A stretch of 64,000 bases of DNA, taken from NCBI RefSeq assembly GCF_014930365.1, contig NZ_JABXWI010000008.1:310001-374000 (forward strand), written 5' to 3'. Source of the DNA: Streptomyces caniscabiei. GTDB lineage: Bacteria > Actinomycetota > Actinomycetes > Streptomycetales > Streptomycetaceae. Shown piece by piece: positions 1-8,953 of the stretch (position 1 is the first letter of the stretch; each line of letters starts with the position of its first letter). The translations under genes and the position numbers were made by a program. The notes beneath the pieces are model-generated. The model did not search any database. It saw only the letters and a program-made list of their open reading frames with translations, and was not told the DNA's origin.

Positions 1-1618
1 CGGCGGCTCCGGCGAACGGCAGCTCGGCGGGCGGGAGTTCACCGAGCGGTACGTCGGGGACCACCAGCGGGACCGCGCCGTCCGGCCGCTGCTGGATGCG
101 GAGGTCGGTCAGCCAGCTGTCGAGGAAGGAGGCGCTGTCGTAGGTGGCGCAGGCGGTCGGGGCGAAGGCCATGATGTCGCCGGTCCAGCCGAGCCGTTCG
201 TCCCGCTGCGGGCAGTCGGTGGGCACGGCGAGGAAGTTGCCGCGCTGGGAGCGTACGACGTTGCCGTACAGGGTGTTCACCCGGTCGTCGGAGCACCGGA
301 ACTCGCCGATGCGCCGCAGGTCGCTGGCGACGACCTCGGCCTCGACCGCCTCGACCGTCACCCCCGGGGAGGCGACGATCTCGGCGTACCGGAAGCCGTG
401 GAAGGTGAACTCCGGGGTCAGCTCGGCGCTGCCGCCGGCCAGCGTGTACTGGTCGGTGGCGCGGGCGCCGCGCAGGATGCTCGTCAGCAGGCGGCCGTCG
501 GCGTCGAGGACCTCGGCGTGGCGCACGGTCACGGTGGCGCCGCGGGGGCCGTCGACGCGCAGCCGCAGCCAGCCCGTGAGGTTCTCGCCCGCGTCGACGG
601 CGAGGGTGCCGTCGGGCAGGGTCCGCAGCTCGGGCCGGAGGAGCTGGACGACGCGCACGGGCGGATGGGCCCGCTGGGCCAGCCCGTTCGGCAGGGGCAG
701 GACGGCGACCGGTTCCCAGTCGGTGTCGACGAAGCCCGGCAGACGCCAGCCGTCGGGTTCGTGGCGCAGGTCGCGTTCGCAGCCGTCGTACAGGTCCGCC
801 GCGAGCAGGTCGCCGTAACCGCCCCTCCAGTGGCGGTCGGTGGTGACCATGAGCCTGGTCCCGTCGGCCAGGTCCACTTCGAGCTGGGCGAGCAGCGCCG
901 TCGTGTCGCCGTAGACGTCGCGGTTCTTGTGCCAGGTGAGGTGGCCGCGGAACCAGCCGTCGCCGACGGCGGCCGACAGCGCGTTCGCGCCGGCGCGGAG
1001 CAGGGCGGTGACGTCGTAGGTGGCGTAGAGCAGCCGGTCGGGGTAGCTGGTCCAGCCCGGTTCCAGGAGGTCCTCGGAGACGGCCTGGCCGTTGACGGCG
1101 GTGCGGTGCACGCCGAGCGAGGTGACGTACAGCCGTGCGGAGACCGGCTCCGCCGGGAGGTGGAACTCCCGGCGGAGCAACGGCACGGGGCCGGGGGAGG
1201 TACGGCCCCGGTCATCGGGCAGGTGGACGGGGCGGGCGGCCCAGTCCACGTCGTCCAGCAGCGCGCCCTCCACCCGGGCGGTGTCGCTCCACCGCGTCCA
1301 CCCGAGGTCGGTGCGGACCCGGACGCGCCAGTACCGGACCTCGCGACTGGCCAGCGGCTGTGCGGGCCAAGGGAGGTCGGTGACCGTGTCGGCCACCACC
1401 TCCCCACTGGACGTGGCGTGATCGAAGGACGGGCCGGTCGACACCTCGATCTCGTAGGCGTGTTGCAGGATGCCCGGCCGTTCGCCGGAGAGCGACCAGG
1501 ACAGGCGTGGCATGGCGTACGCGGTCGCGACGAGACCGGAGTCGTCCGCCGTGCGCAGGTCGGTCACCGAGGTCGCGGTGTCCGTCGCGGGGGGTGGCGT
1601 GGGACCGGACGTGTTCAT
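1..1618 (-). CDS. GH78 alpha-L-rhamnosidase, N-terminal part (cut by window edge)
   Basis: The reading frame is open from the ATG at 1618 to base 1, giving about 539 residues; the C-terminal part lies outside the window. The N-terminal half resembles the beta-sandwich domains of GH78 enzymes. Around residues 466-480 is the motif TDCPQRDERLGWTGD, a hallmark at the start of the GH78 (alpha/alpha)6 catalytic barrel. The enzyme should release terminal L-rhamnose from plant glycans or glycosides. No signal peptide is visible, so it probably acts in the cytoplasm on imported oligosaccharides. Its ATG overlaps the stop of the hydrolase gene upstream (ATGA), which implies translational coupling in an MFS-hydrolase-rhamnosidase operon. 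Family assignment is firm; the substrate is inferred. Confidence 0.93.
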   Translation of the reverse strand, partial: MNTSGPTPPPATDTATSVTDLRTADDSGLVATAYAMPRLSWSLSGERPGILQHAYEIEVSTGPSFDHATSSGEVVADTVTDLPWPAQPLASREVRYWRVRVRTDLGWTRWSDTARVEGALLDDVDWAARPVHLPDDRGRTSPGPVPLLRREFHLPAEPVSARLYVTSLGVHRTAVNGQAVSEDLLEPGWTSYPDRLLYATYDVTALLRAGANALSAAVGDGWFRGHLTWHKNRDVYGDTTALLAQLEVDLADGTRLMVTTDRHWRGGYGDLLAADLYDGCERDLRHEPDGWRLPGFVDTDWEPVAVLPLPNGLAQRAHPPVRVVQLLRPELRTLPDGTLAVDAGENLTGWLRLRVDGPRGATVTVRHAEVLDADGRLLTSILRGARATDQYTLAGGSAELTPEFTFHGFRYAEIVASPGVTVEAVEAEVVASDLRRIGEFRCSDDRVNTLYGNVVRSQRGNFLAVPTDCPQRDERLGWTGDIMAFAPTACATYDSASFLDSWLTDLRIQQRPDGAVPLVVPDVPLGELPPAELPFAGAA

Positions 1619-2394
1619 CGCAGGAGGTGCCTCTGGAAGAAGCGCAGCGTGGACCCGTGCAGTGCGGTGCGGTGGGGGATGCTTCCCCAGTCGTGTTCCG
1701 CGCCTTCGACGATCTCCAGTTCGGCGTTCTGCCCGTAGTGGTCCAGGTAGCGGCGCGCGTACTCCACGGGTGCGATGTCGTCCTTGTCGCCGTGCAGGAT
1801 GTGGACCGGCCCGGTGTACGTGCTCGACCGTCCGTAGACGTCGAGGCCGGCGATGTCCGCGACCAGCGCGGCGCTCATCCTGTGGCCGCCTGCGTCGACG
1901 TAGCCCTTCTCCGCTATCTCGGGGGCGAGTTCGCGGCCCTTGAGGTATCCGCTGCCGATCTCGAACGGGGCGACCGCGGCCGGGGACCACAGGCACAGCG
2001 CGGTGATCCCCGCCCCCTCGTCGCCGGCCGTGATCCCGGCCACCACCCCGCCCATGCTCATGCCGACCAGGCCGATGCGGTCCGGGTCCACGAAGTCGAG
2101 GGTGCGGACGGTGCCCAGGACCGCGCGGGTCTCGGCGATCTCGCCCGTGATGGTCACGTCGAAGAAGTCGCCGTCGCTCTCCCCGTGGCCGGAGAGGTCG
2201 AACCGCACCGACGCGATGCCTTCGGCCGCCAGCAGCCGTGACATGGCGACGAAGTTGGGCAGTTCGATCCGGTTGGAGGTGAAGCCGTGGACGAACACCA
2301 CCGTGGGGTGGCGGGTCTCCGGCGGGCCCTCGGGGATGTGCAGCGTGGAGCGCAGCGTCAGGCCTGCGTGACGGAAATCGTGGTGACGGATCAA
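1615..2394 (-). CDS. alpha/beta hydrolase (cinnamoyl-esterase-like)
   Basis: 259 residues with a complete alpha/beta-hydrolase fold. HGF near residue 36 forms the oxyanion region, the nucleophile elbow is GMSMGG (Ser113), the acid is in HGDKDD near residue 200 and the histidine is in GAEHDW near residue 232. The overall pattern resembles small cinnamoyl/feruloyl esterases and the S9-like serine hydrolases. It overlaps by 4 bp both the MFS gene before it and the rhamnosidase gene after it, so it likely removes acyl or aromatic esters from a rhamnose-containing substrate that the transporter imports. There is no signal peptide. The exact ester cleaved is not readable from sequence. Confidence 0.85.
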   Translation of the reverse strand: MIRHHDFRHAGLTLRSTLHIPEGPPETRHPTVVFVHGFTSNRIELPNFVAMSRLLAAEGIASVRFDLSGHGESDGDFFDVTITGEIAETRAVLGTVRTLDFVDPDRIGLVGMSMGGVVAGITAGDEGAGITALCLWSPAAVAPFEIGSGYLKGRELAPEIAEKGYVDAGGHRMSAALVADIAGLDVYGRSSTYTGPVHILHGDKDDIAPVEYARRYLDHYGQNAELEIVEGAEHDWGSIPHRTALHGSTLRFFQRHLLR

Positions 2395-3725
2395 GGCGCT
2401 GCCTTTTCGGTGGTGTCGGGGAGGGGAGCGTTGCTCGGGCCGGCGGGCTCCACGGGCCGGACGGCGTCGGCGGGCTCCTCGGACCGGGCGGCCCGGGCCA
2501 GACGTGGCACCCAGACCAGACCGATGACCGCGGAGACCACGGTGGCGCCGAGGAGCAGGCCGAAGAACAGCCCGGTGTGGCCCAGTGCGAGTGCGGGCGT
2601 GCCCAGGGCTGCCAGACCGGCGAGAGCGCGGGTGAAGGCCATGGTCACGCCGGTCGCGGTGGCCCGCAGCAGGGTGGGGAAGAGTTCCTGGGACCAGATC
2701 TTGTAGATGGACTCACCGGCGAAGGCGTTGCCCAGGCCGGAGACCAGCATGACGGCGACCAGGGTGAATTCGCCGGGCCCGAACAGCGCGGGCAGGGCCC
2801 AGGCGACGACGATCAGGGCGGTCCCGGCGGCGAACCAGACCTGCCGGGCGGGTCGGTCGACCACGCGCATGAACACCAGTCCCGCGACGAACCCGACCGG
2901 GAGTCCGAGGAGCGACAGCTGCGAGTACCGTGCGACCTCCCCGTCGGCCAGAGAGGTCCACAGGAAGGTGCCGAACTGTCCGAGGGTGTTCGCGCCGAGG
3001 TTCCAGGTGGCGTAGTACAGGCCCGTCGCGAGCAGGGCGTAGCCGGTCGGGGCCCGGAAGAGATCCCGGACGCGGCCGAACTCCACTGTCTCCGCAGGGG
3101 AGTTGGGGCTGGTATCGGCGGCCTGTCGCGCGGCCGCCCACTCGGCCGACTCGCTGAGGGTGAGCCGCAGCAGCAGGACGACGACGGCCACGACCAGCAG
3201 ATGGGCGAAGAGGACACGGCCGCCGAGCATGCCCTCCGCTCCCATGAAGGAGCTGAGCATGAGGGCGGCGACGATGCCGGCGAGCCAGAGCATGCCGGAG
3301 AACACCACCATGGTGCCCTTCTTGCCCTCCGGTGCCTCCTCGTTGACGAGCGCGAGCGACACGGGGAGGTCCGCGCCGATGGCGAGACCGGTGGTGATCA
3401 CACCCGCGAACAGCAGGACGGGGCTCGCCGCCACCAACAGCAGCAGGACACCGACGGCGTACAGCACGAGCGAACTGGTGAAGATCGTCCGGCGGCCGAA
3501 CCGGTCGCCCAGCCGGCCGCCGAAGAGCGCGCCGACGGCGAACGCCAGGGTCTGCAGTCCCAGCAGCGATCCGATGGTCCCGGGGGCGAGTTGCAGCGGA
3601 GCGGCGTAGTAACCGCCGATGGCGATCCCCGAGGTCACCAGTGCGGCCGAGTCCAGATAGGACGCCATGCCGGCGAGCGTCGCGGTCTTCCAGGGATTGC
3701 TCGTGCTGAGTGTGGGGCGAGACAT
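2391..3725 (-). CDS. MFS transporter, sugar-porter-like
   Basis: 444 residues with about 12 hydrophobic segments. The signature between TM2 and TM3 is GGRLGDRFGRR, and a related RATATGV segment occurs in the second half, as in proton-driven sugar/inositol/aromatic-acid porters. The start follows AGAGGACCC. It is the first gene of the minus-strand operon with the hydrolase and GH78 rhamnosidase, and is divergent from the lacI gene at 3902. It probably imports a rhamnoside or a related carbohydrate. The tail beyond residue 420 is hydrophilic, acidic and Pro-rich. The substrate is an inference from the neighbours. Confidence 0.87.
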   Translation of the reverse strand: MSRPTLSTSNPWKTATLAGMASYLDSAALVTSGIAIGGYYAAPLQLAPGTIGSLLGLQTLAFAVGALFGGRLGDRFGRRTIFTSSLVLYAVGVLLLLVAASPVLLFAGVITTGLAIGADLPVSLALVNEEAPEGKKGTMVVFSGMLWLAGIVAALMLSSFMGAEGMLGGRVLFAHLLVVAVVVLLLRLTLSESAEWAAARQAADTSPNSPAETVEFGRVRDLFRAPTGYALLATGLYYATWNLGANTLGQFGTFLWTSLADGEVARYSQLSLLGLPVGFVAGLVFMRVVDRPARQVWFAAGTALIVVAWALPALFGPGEFTLVAVMLVSGLGNAFAGESIYKIWSQELFPTLLRATATGVTMAFTRALAGLAALGTPALALGHTGLFFGLLLGATVVSAVIGLVWVPRLARAARSEEPADAVRPVEPAGPSNAPLPDTTEKAAP

Positions 3726-3806
3726 GGGTCCTCTTCGCTGAGTACCGGGGACTGCTCGTGTGGGGGGAGTGCCGGGTACGGCCGCCGAGAGCAGCTACGC
3801 AGGGTT

Positions 3807-3828
3807 ACTTAAACGCGCCACTTAAACG
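3807..3828. promoter_or_regulatory. candidate LacI operator: paired ACTTAAACG repeats
   Basis: In the divergent region between the MFS operon and lacI, the 9-mer ACTTAAACG occurs at 3807-3815 and 3820-3828, 13 bp apart. The block is unusually AT-rich for this genome and contains the TTAAACG half-site typical of LacI-family operators. It lies 81 bp upstream of the MFS start and 73 bp upstream of the lacI start, where a repressor could control both directions. Confidence 0.5.
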
Positions 3829-3901
3829 TGTAGGTTGACTGAGCGGGTAAGCTAGCCCGCGATCACGGGGTTTGGCAAGAGGTCTGTCAGAGGGGGGATG
3901 C

Positions 3902-4909
3902 ATGGCTGGGACGTCCAGAGGCAGACGGGTGACGAGCGGCGATGTCGCGAAGGAGGCGGGAGTCTCACGGGCCACGGTCAGCTACGTCCTGAACGACTCC
4001 CCGCACCAGAAGATCGCCGAGGCGACCCGCAAACGGGTGTGGGAGGCCGCGGCCCGGCTGGGCTACGCGCCCTCGGCGGCGGCCCGCGCCCTGCGCACGG
4101 GACGTTCCGACATCGTGCTCGGAGTGCTGCCGGACTGGCCGATCCACCATGTGCTCGGTCGGCTCATCCAGCAGCTGACCAACGCCTTCGCCGAACACGA
4201 GCTCACTTTCCTCGTGCACTCCTCGGCGCAGCCCGCCCGGCCCCTGCGGGAGGTCTGGAAGGCCCTCACCCCGGCCGCGGTCCTCGCCCTGAACGAGTTC
4301 CCCGAGAGCGAGGCCGAGGCCATGCGCGCGGTCGGCATCGAGGTCGTCATGGCGATGCACGGCACGCCCTCGCAGGACCTCCACCCCCCACTGGTCTCCG
4401 AGCAGCCGATCGGCGCGCTCCAGGCCCGGCATCTCGCCGCCTCGCACCGTCGCCTCGGCTATGCCTATCCGGATCTGCCCCGCCTCGATGTGCTCGCCCA
4501 GCCCCGGCTGGCGGGCGTCCGGCAGGTCTGTGAGGAGCACGGTCTCCCCGAACCCGTCGTCCGCGCCGTCCCGCTGGAGCTGGACGGTGCCGCGGAGGCG
4601 GTGAAGGCCTGGCTGGCCGCCGACCCGCCGGTGACGGGCATCTGCGCCTTCAACGACGACATCGCCATGGCCGTGCTGCTGGGCGCGCAGTCCCTCGGGC
4701 TGGACGTCCCGGGCGACCTCGCGGTGATCGGCGTCGACGACATCCCCAGTTCCGCCCTGCTGCGGCCGTCCCTGACCACGGTCGTCCGCGACACCGACAC
4801 CCTGGCGCGGGGCCTGGCCCACCGCGTCGTCGAGGCACTCGACCGGAAGGAGACGCTCACCACACGGATCGAGGACCCGCTCAGCATCGAGCAACGGGAT
4901 TCGACCTGA
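3902..4909 (+). CDS. LacI-family transcriptional regulator
   Basis: 335 residues. The N-terminal helix-turn-helix spans residues 10-32 (VTSGDVAKEAGVSRATVSYV) with the hinge helix SAAARALRTGRS following. The periplasmic-binding-protein-like ligand domain includes FNDDIAMAVLLGAQ and the VIGVDDIP motif. I chose ATG 3902 because it follows a GGGGGG ribosome-binding site and puts the helix-turn-helix at the usual distance from the N-terminus; a TTG at 3872 is in frame but lacks a good site. It is divergent from the MFS/hydrolase/GH78 operon and is its most likely repressor. Confidence 0.9.
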   Translation: MAGTSRGRRVTSGDVAKEAGVSRATVSYVLNDSPHQKIAEATRKRVWEAAARLGYAPSAAARALRTGRSDIVLGVLPDWPIHHVLGRLIQQLTNAFAEHELTFLVHSSAQPARPLREVWKALTPAAVLALNEFPESEAEAMRAVGIEVVMAMHGTPSQDLHPPLVSEQPIGALQARHLAASHRRLGYAYPDLPRLDVLAQPRLAGVRQVCEEHGLPEPVVRAVPLELDGAAEAVKAWLAADPPVTGICAFNDDIAMAVLLGAQSLGLDVPGDLAVIGVDDIPSSALLRPSLTTVVRDTDTLARGLAHRVVEALDRKETLTTRIEDPLSIEQRDST

Positions 4910-5439
4910 GTGCTCGCCCGCGCCGGCGGTGCCCGGGTGTGCCGGGCCGGAGCCGGTGCCCGAGCAGCCGGGACCGTCGCGCTGTGTGAGTGGCCGGCGG
5001 TCGCGCTCGCCGGGGGACCGGAGGTCGCGCTCGGTGAGGGGCTGGACGGTGGACCGGACAGCCGGTTACGGTTCCGCCCGTCCCCTCGGCGCACGGTGGC
5101 CCGGGGCGGGGCGAGCGGGGTGTGGCCGGCCGACGATCCAAGGCCGCCGGAGCGAGGCCGAACGCCCTGTCGGAGGACGACCACAGACGTTCTCGCCGTG
5201 AGCACCCCCCGCCCCGGCTCCGCGGTCTCAGCGCCGGGCACTCGGAGAGCGGGGCGAGCACCGCCGTCTCCTCGGACCGCGGCCGCGAAGCCGCCGGCTC
5301 CGGGGCCGGCACGCCCCCACGCCGGCGTACCGCGCCGGTGCCCCACGCCTTGCGTACCGCGCCGGCGCCCCACGTCGGTTACCCCTGCTCCTTCGCGGGA
5401 ACCGCGGTCACGTCGACGATCAACTCCCAGGAGATCCAG
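4910..5439. other. 530-bp region without a convincing gene
   Basis: No frame here has a plausible start plus ribosome-binding site leading to a recognisable protein. Frames that read through into the esterase at 5440 lack conserved sequence. The segment is GC-rich and holds a two-copy 27-bp repeat (separate entry). It presumably contains the lacI terminator and the esterase promoter. Confidence 0.5.
5325..5374. repeat. two-copy tandem repeat, 27-bp period
   Basis: The 23-mer beginning GCGTACCGCGCCGG occurs at 5325-5347 and 5352-5374 with one difference (T/C). It lies upstream of the esterase gene. No function is evident. Confidence 0.6.
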
Positions 5440-6408
5440 ATGACCACACCCCCTCCGCCCTTCGACCCGGAGCTGGCCGCCGCTCTCGTGGAACTCGGCG
5501 ACCAGGTGCCGACCAGCGCGACCCCGGAGGACATCCCCGCGGCGAGGGAGCGGCTCAACCGCGACGTCCCCCTCCTGTCGAACGACGAACTGAGCTGTGG
5601 CGGGCTCTTCGACGTCCACGAGCGGTCCGTGCCCGGCCCGCCGGGCGCGCCGGACGTCTCCCTGCTCATCTGCCGGCCCACCTCCGTGCCCGGCCCCCGC
5701 CCGATCGTCTACTTCACCCACCCCGGCGGCATGATCGTAGGCAACAACCGCCTGGGTCTGCCGCTGGACTGGGCCGAGGAACTGGGCCTGGTCGTGGTGT
5801 CGGTGGAGTACCGGCTGGCTCCCGAAAACCCGCACCCGGCACCCGTCGAGGACTGCTACGCGGGTCTGCTGTGGACGGCGGCCCACGCCAAGGAGATCGG
5901 CGGCGACCCCGACCGCATCGTGCTGGCGGGCGGCAGCGCCGGTGGTGGACTCGCCGCGGCCCTCGCCCTCCTCGCGCGGGACCTCAAGGGCCCTCGTGCC
6001 ATAGGCCAGTTGCTGATGTGCCCGATGCTCGACGACCGCAACGACACATCCTCCGCCCACCAGATGGCCGGGCTCGGTGTCTGGGACCGCACCGCCAACG
6101 AGACCGGCTGGAACGCCCTGCTGGGCGAGGCGCGCGGCACCGACGACGTGTCGCCGTACGCCTCTCCCGCCCGCGCGGCCGACCTCTCGGGTCTCCCGCC
6201 GGCCTTCATCGACGTCGGGTCGGCCGAGACCTTCCGGGACGAGGACGTCACCTACGCCACCAGGATCTGGCAGGCCGGAGGACGCGCCGAACTGCACGTG
6301 TGGCCGGGTGGTTTCCACGGCTTCGACGGCATCGTGCCGCAGGCCGCGCTCTCGGTCGACGCCCGGGAGGCCCGACTGCGCTGGCTCAGGCGGCTGCTGG
6401 GCGAGTGA
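5440..6408 (+). CDS. alpha/beta hydrolase fold-3 (HSL-family) esterase
   Basis: 322 residues. Hormone-sensitive-lipase-type features are visible: an oxyanion motif HPGG at 94-97 (the family norm is HGGG, so the second position differs), the nucleophile elbow GGSAGGG with Ser166, an Asp in the segment DVGSAETFRDED, and the catalytic His in GGFHGFDG near the C-terminus. The start at 5440 follows AGGAGA with 5-bp spacing. It has no signal peptide, so it should be a cytosolic carboxylesterase or lipase acting on small acyl esters. Neighbours give no clear pathway. Confidence 0.88.
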   Translation: MTTPPPPFDPELAAALVELGDQVPTSATPEDIPAARERLNRDVPLLSNDELSCGGLFDVHERSVPGPPGAPDVSLLICRPTSVPGPRPIVYFTHPGGMIVGNNRLGLPLDWAEELGLVVVSVEYRLAPENPHPAPVEDCYAGLLWTAAHAKEIGGDPDRIVLAGGSAGGGLAAALALLARDLKGPRAIGQLLMCPMLDDRNDTSSAHQMAGLGVWDRTANETGWNALLGEARGTDDVSPYASPARAADLSGLPPAFIDVGSAETFRDEDVTYATRIWQAGGRAELHVWPGGFHGFDGIVPQAALSVDAREARLRWLRRLLGE

Positions 6409-6575
6409 CGGAAGTGAGGGCCCCGGCGGGTCGCGCCGGCGTGCGCTGATCAGGAGCGCTGCTGAGGACCGCCTGCTTCTTGGCTTCGGCGTGGTCTCGG
6501 CAAGCGGCCCGCACGCGACGGCCACGCGCGCGTCCAGCCACGCCTCCGCCGCGTCCGCCCGCACCCCGCAAGCCG

Positions 6576-6809
6576 GAGAACTCGTACGGATACGGCTGGA
6601 GCCTGCGCGACACCCCGGACGGCCGGCTCGCCTGGCGCGACGGCGGCAACGACTGGTCCCTGGGGCTGCTGAGCCGGTCGCTGCGCGACGGCGTCCTCGT
6701 GTTCCGGATCAGCAACCACGCCTACCGCGACGGGAGATGGAACCTGGAGGACCAGGCGGAGAAACTGACCGTGGGCATCGCGGACCGCGTCCGGGCGGAG
6801 GGCCACTGA
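6576..6809 (+). pseudogene. remnant of a beta-lactamase-like serine hydrolase (C-terminal piece)
   Basis: About 77 codons starting near NSYGYGWSL and containing DGGNDWSLGLLSRSLRDG and an ending typical of the C-terminal part of class-C beta-lactamase / D-aminopeptidase-like enzymes. The SxxK and YxN catalytic motifs of that family are absent, and the sequence upstream in the same frame is Arg/Pro-rich and not homologous-looking. No ribosome-binding site precedes it. I read it as the leftover 3' end of a deleted gene. A small domain of unrelated function cannot be excluded. Confidence 0.55.
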
Positions 6810-6840
6810 CCGATCGCCGGTCCCCGTCGCGCCGGTGGGG

Positions 6841-7335
6841 TCAGGGCAGTCGGGGGAGTACGTCCCTGGCCGTGTGGCTGAGGATGCGCAGGTCCTCCGC
6901 GAACCGCGCGCGATCCGCCTCCGGGAGCGGGTTCAGGAAGTACTTCCTGATGTTCTCGACGTGGACATGAGCGGCGCGCACCGTGGTCTCCTCGCCCAGC
7001 GGGGTCAGCCGCACCAGCTTCCCGCGCCGGTCGGCGGGGGACTCCGCCCGGGTCACCAGACCCGCCGCCTCCATGCGGTCCACCAGCCGGGTGGCGCCGC
7101 CGGTGGTGAGCACCTGCTCCTGGGCGACGGCCCGCATGGACAGCCCCGGCTCACCCGCTCGCCCGAGGATCAGCAGCACCTCGAACATCAGATGGCTGAT
7201 GCCGCACTCGACTTCGAGGGCCCGCCCGAGGATGTACTCCAGCCGGTTGGCCGCCCCCTGCAGCCGCCCGAACGCGAGGACGAGTTCGTCGTCGGCGGCC
7301 TCCTTCGCCGTACTGATGTTCGCCTGCTCACTCAC
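6841..7335 (-). CDS. MarR-family transcriptional regulator
   Basis: 164 residues beginning at a GTG. The winged helix-turn-helix is visible as EVLLILGRAGEPGLSMRA followed by the recognition helix TTGGATRLVDRMEAAG and the wing ESPADRRGKLVRLT with the conserved DxRGK-like pattern. It should bind DNA as a dimer and respond to small phenolic or organic ligands. It runs toward the hydrolase remnant, and its upstream region (7336-7555) contains one copy of the LacI operator described below, so the neighbouring LacI protein may also control it. Confidence 0.9.
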   Translation of the reverse strand: MSEQANISTAKEAADDELVLAFGRLQGAANRLEYILGRALEVECGISHLMFEVLLILGRAGEPGLSMRAVAQEQVLTTGGATRLVDRMEAAGLVTRAESPADRRGKLVRLTPLGEETTVRAAHVHVENIRKYFLNPLPEADRARFAEDLRILSHTARDVLPRLP

Positions 7336-7487
7336 GGCCGTGCCGCCCCTCTCCCGGTCCCGATCCAGATCCCGACAGCCACCGTACCGATCATGCCGGG
7401 GTGAGGGGGCGGGGGAGACCCGGCGCCCCGCTCGGTCACGAGCGTCTCCCGTCCCTCCGCCGCGTCGACCGGTTCTCGCCCCAACGA

Positions 7488-7506
7488 TTGGGTAACGTTT
7501 CCCAAA
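7488..7506. promoter_or_regulatory. LacI-type operator, copy 1 (TTGGGTAACGTTTCCCAAA)
   Basis: This near-palindrome centred on CG is the exact reverse complement of bases 8785-8803 upstream of the ABC operon. It sits about 150 bp upstream of the marR start and just beyond the 3' end of the lacI gene (stop at 7556). Two identical operators flanking one lacI gene suggest autoregulation through looping, or co-control of marR. Confidence 0.72.
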
Positions 7507-7555
7507 AAGATCCGTACATCGGCGGCCGATGGCCGGCGACTCCCCGCCCCGGGGG

Positions 7556-8599
7556 TCACTCCGTGGAGCGGGCCGTGGACCGGCGTGCCACCAGCCGGGG
7601 GGAGAGGATGACCTTGGTCGACGGGCGGGCGCGGTCGGTGATCCGTTCCAGGAGCAGGCGTACGGCGTTCCGGCCCATCTCCTGGCCGCACTGGTCGACG
7701 CTGGTGAGCGAGATCGGGCCGTAGGCGGCGAACGTGGTGTTGTCGTAGCCGGCCACCGAGAGGTCGCCGGGCACGGACAGACCGGCCTCGGCCACCGCGT
7801 CGAGCACGCCCAACGCGGCGATGTCCGCGCCGGCGAAGACGGCCGTCGGCCGGGCGTCGGACGGGCGGGACAGCAACTCCTGGGCCGCCCGGTGACCGCC
7901 CTCCTGGCTGTAACTGGTGGAGATCACGTCGATGAGATCGTCCAGTCCGTGCGCCCTCATGGCCTGCCGGTACCCGTCCGCGCGCCGGGCGTTGGGCATC
8001 TCCGCGAGCCGGGTCCGATCGGTCTCGTGGTGCTCCACATGGGCGATCCGGCGGTGCCCGAGAGCGACAAGATGACCCACGACCAGGGCCGCGCCCTCGA
8101 TGTCGTCGTCGGCCACGGTGTCGTACGCGGCGGAGGAGCCGTGGCGGCCGACGACCACGGTGGGGACCGCGCCGGCGACATGCTCCAGGTGGGCGCGCGA
8201 CGAGACCGGGGCGACCAGTACGAGGCCGTCCATGCCCCGGTCGATCATCGCCTCGGTGACCCGGGCCTCGGCCTTCTCCCCGTTGCAGCCCGGCCCCAGG
8301 AGCACCTGGTAGTCGGTCTCCTCCAGCGAGTCGGTGATGCCGTCCAGGATCTCCGGGAAGAACGGGTTGCGGATGTCGGGCAGCATCACGCCGATCGTGT
8401 AGGTCTGCCCCCGCAGGGCGCGGGCGCCCGCGTGCGGCCGGTAGCCCAGCTCCTCGATCGCCCGGCGCACTCTGGTCTGCATCTCGGGGCTGGCCCCGTA
8501 GGCGTTGCGCAGCACCTTGGAGACGGAGGTGACGGACACCTGGGCGTGCCGCGCGACATCGACGATGGTGACCCTGCGCTGCTGTGCTGTCGGCTCCAT
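7556..8599 (-). CDS. LacI-family regulator of the rhamnoside ABC operon
   Basis: 347 residues from ATG 8599, which follows an AGGCAAGGA site. An ATG at 8677 is in frame but would add 26 non-conserved residues. The helix-turn-helix (VTIVDVARHAQVSVTSVSKVL) starts near residue 11, the hinge reads GARALRGQTYTIGVML, and the effector domain contains FAGADIAALGVLDA and SVAGYDNTTFAAYGPISLTS. It is divergent from the sugar ABC operon, and a palindrome of LacI type lies in the shared promoter region. It should repress import and hydrolysis of rhamnose oligosaccharides until an inducer is present. Confidence 0.92.
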   Translation of the reverse strand: MEPTAQQRRVTIVDVARHAQVSVTSVSKVLRNAYGASPEMQTRVRRAIEELGYRPHAGARALRGQTYTIGVMLPDIRNPFFPEILDGITDSLEETDYQVLLGPGCNGEKAEARVTEAMIDRGMDGLVLVAPVSSRAHLEHVAGAVPTVVVGRHGSSAAYDTVADDDIEGAALVVGHLVALGHRRIAHVEHHETDRTRLAEMPNARRADGYRQAMRAHGLDDLIDVISTSYSQEGGHRAAQELLSRPSDARPTAVFAGADIAALGVLDAVAEAGLSVPGDLSVAGYDNTTFAAYGPISLTSVDQCGQEMGRNAVRLLLERITDRARPSTKVILSPRLVARRSTARSTE

Positions 8600-8784
8600 C
8601 CGGTCCTTGCCTCTCGGGGATCGTCCGGCCGCAGTGTAGGCCGGAACGCGCAGGTCGAACGAGTGTCCGGGTCTCATGGGGCGAGAGTGCCGGGGGCGCG
8701 GGCGGCGCCGGCCGTGTGACGCCGCCGCGATGCGCGCGACATCTTGACGTCACGCGGGACGCTCCTTAAGGTCTGGCCACACCC

Positions 8785-8804
8785 TTTGGGAAACGTTACC
8801 CAAA
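8785..8804. promoter_or_regulatory. LacI-type operator, copy 2 (TTTGGGAAACGTTACCCAAA)
   Basis: A 20-bp near-perfect palindrome with the central CG typical of LacI-family sites, placed between lacI (start 8599) and the ABC operon (start 8954). Its first 19 bases recur in inverted orientation at 7488-7506. Confidence 0.8.
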
Positions 8805-8924
8805 TCCGTGGCGATTCCCATGGCCCGACAGCGGGCCGCTCCTCCATTCAGCACCGCACGGCGGTCGCGCGGCCGGACCCGTTCCACGCCGACGAGGACC
8901 GGCGGATCGAGACAGCAAGTGATG

Positions 8925-8936
8925 TGAATCGTTTCA
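8925..8936. promoter_or_regulatory. secondary LacI-like half-palindrome in ABC operon leader
   Basis: TGAATCGTTTCA has the layout of a LacI-family site with a central CG and one mismatch between arms. It lies 18 bp upstream of the GTG start of the first permease gene. It could be an auxiliary operator; support is the sequence pattern only. Confidence 0.35.
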
Positions 8937-8953
8937 AGAGAGGGGGTTCGTCG

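Noticed and set aside
5122..5439. N-terminal extension of the HSL-type esterase
   Set aside because: The extra residues are low-complexity, while ATG 5440 has AGGAGA and gives the usual length.
8744..8953. 70-residue N-terminal extension of the first ABC permease
   Set aside because: The extension spans the LacI operator and has no membrane or conserved sequence; the GTG at 8954 has a good ribosome-binding site.
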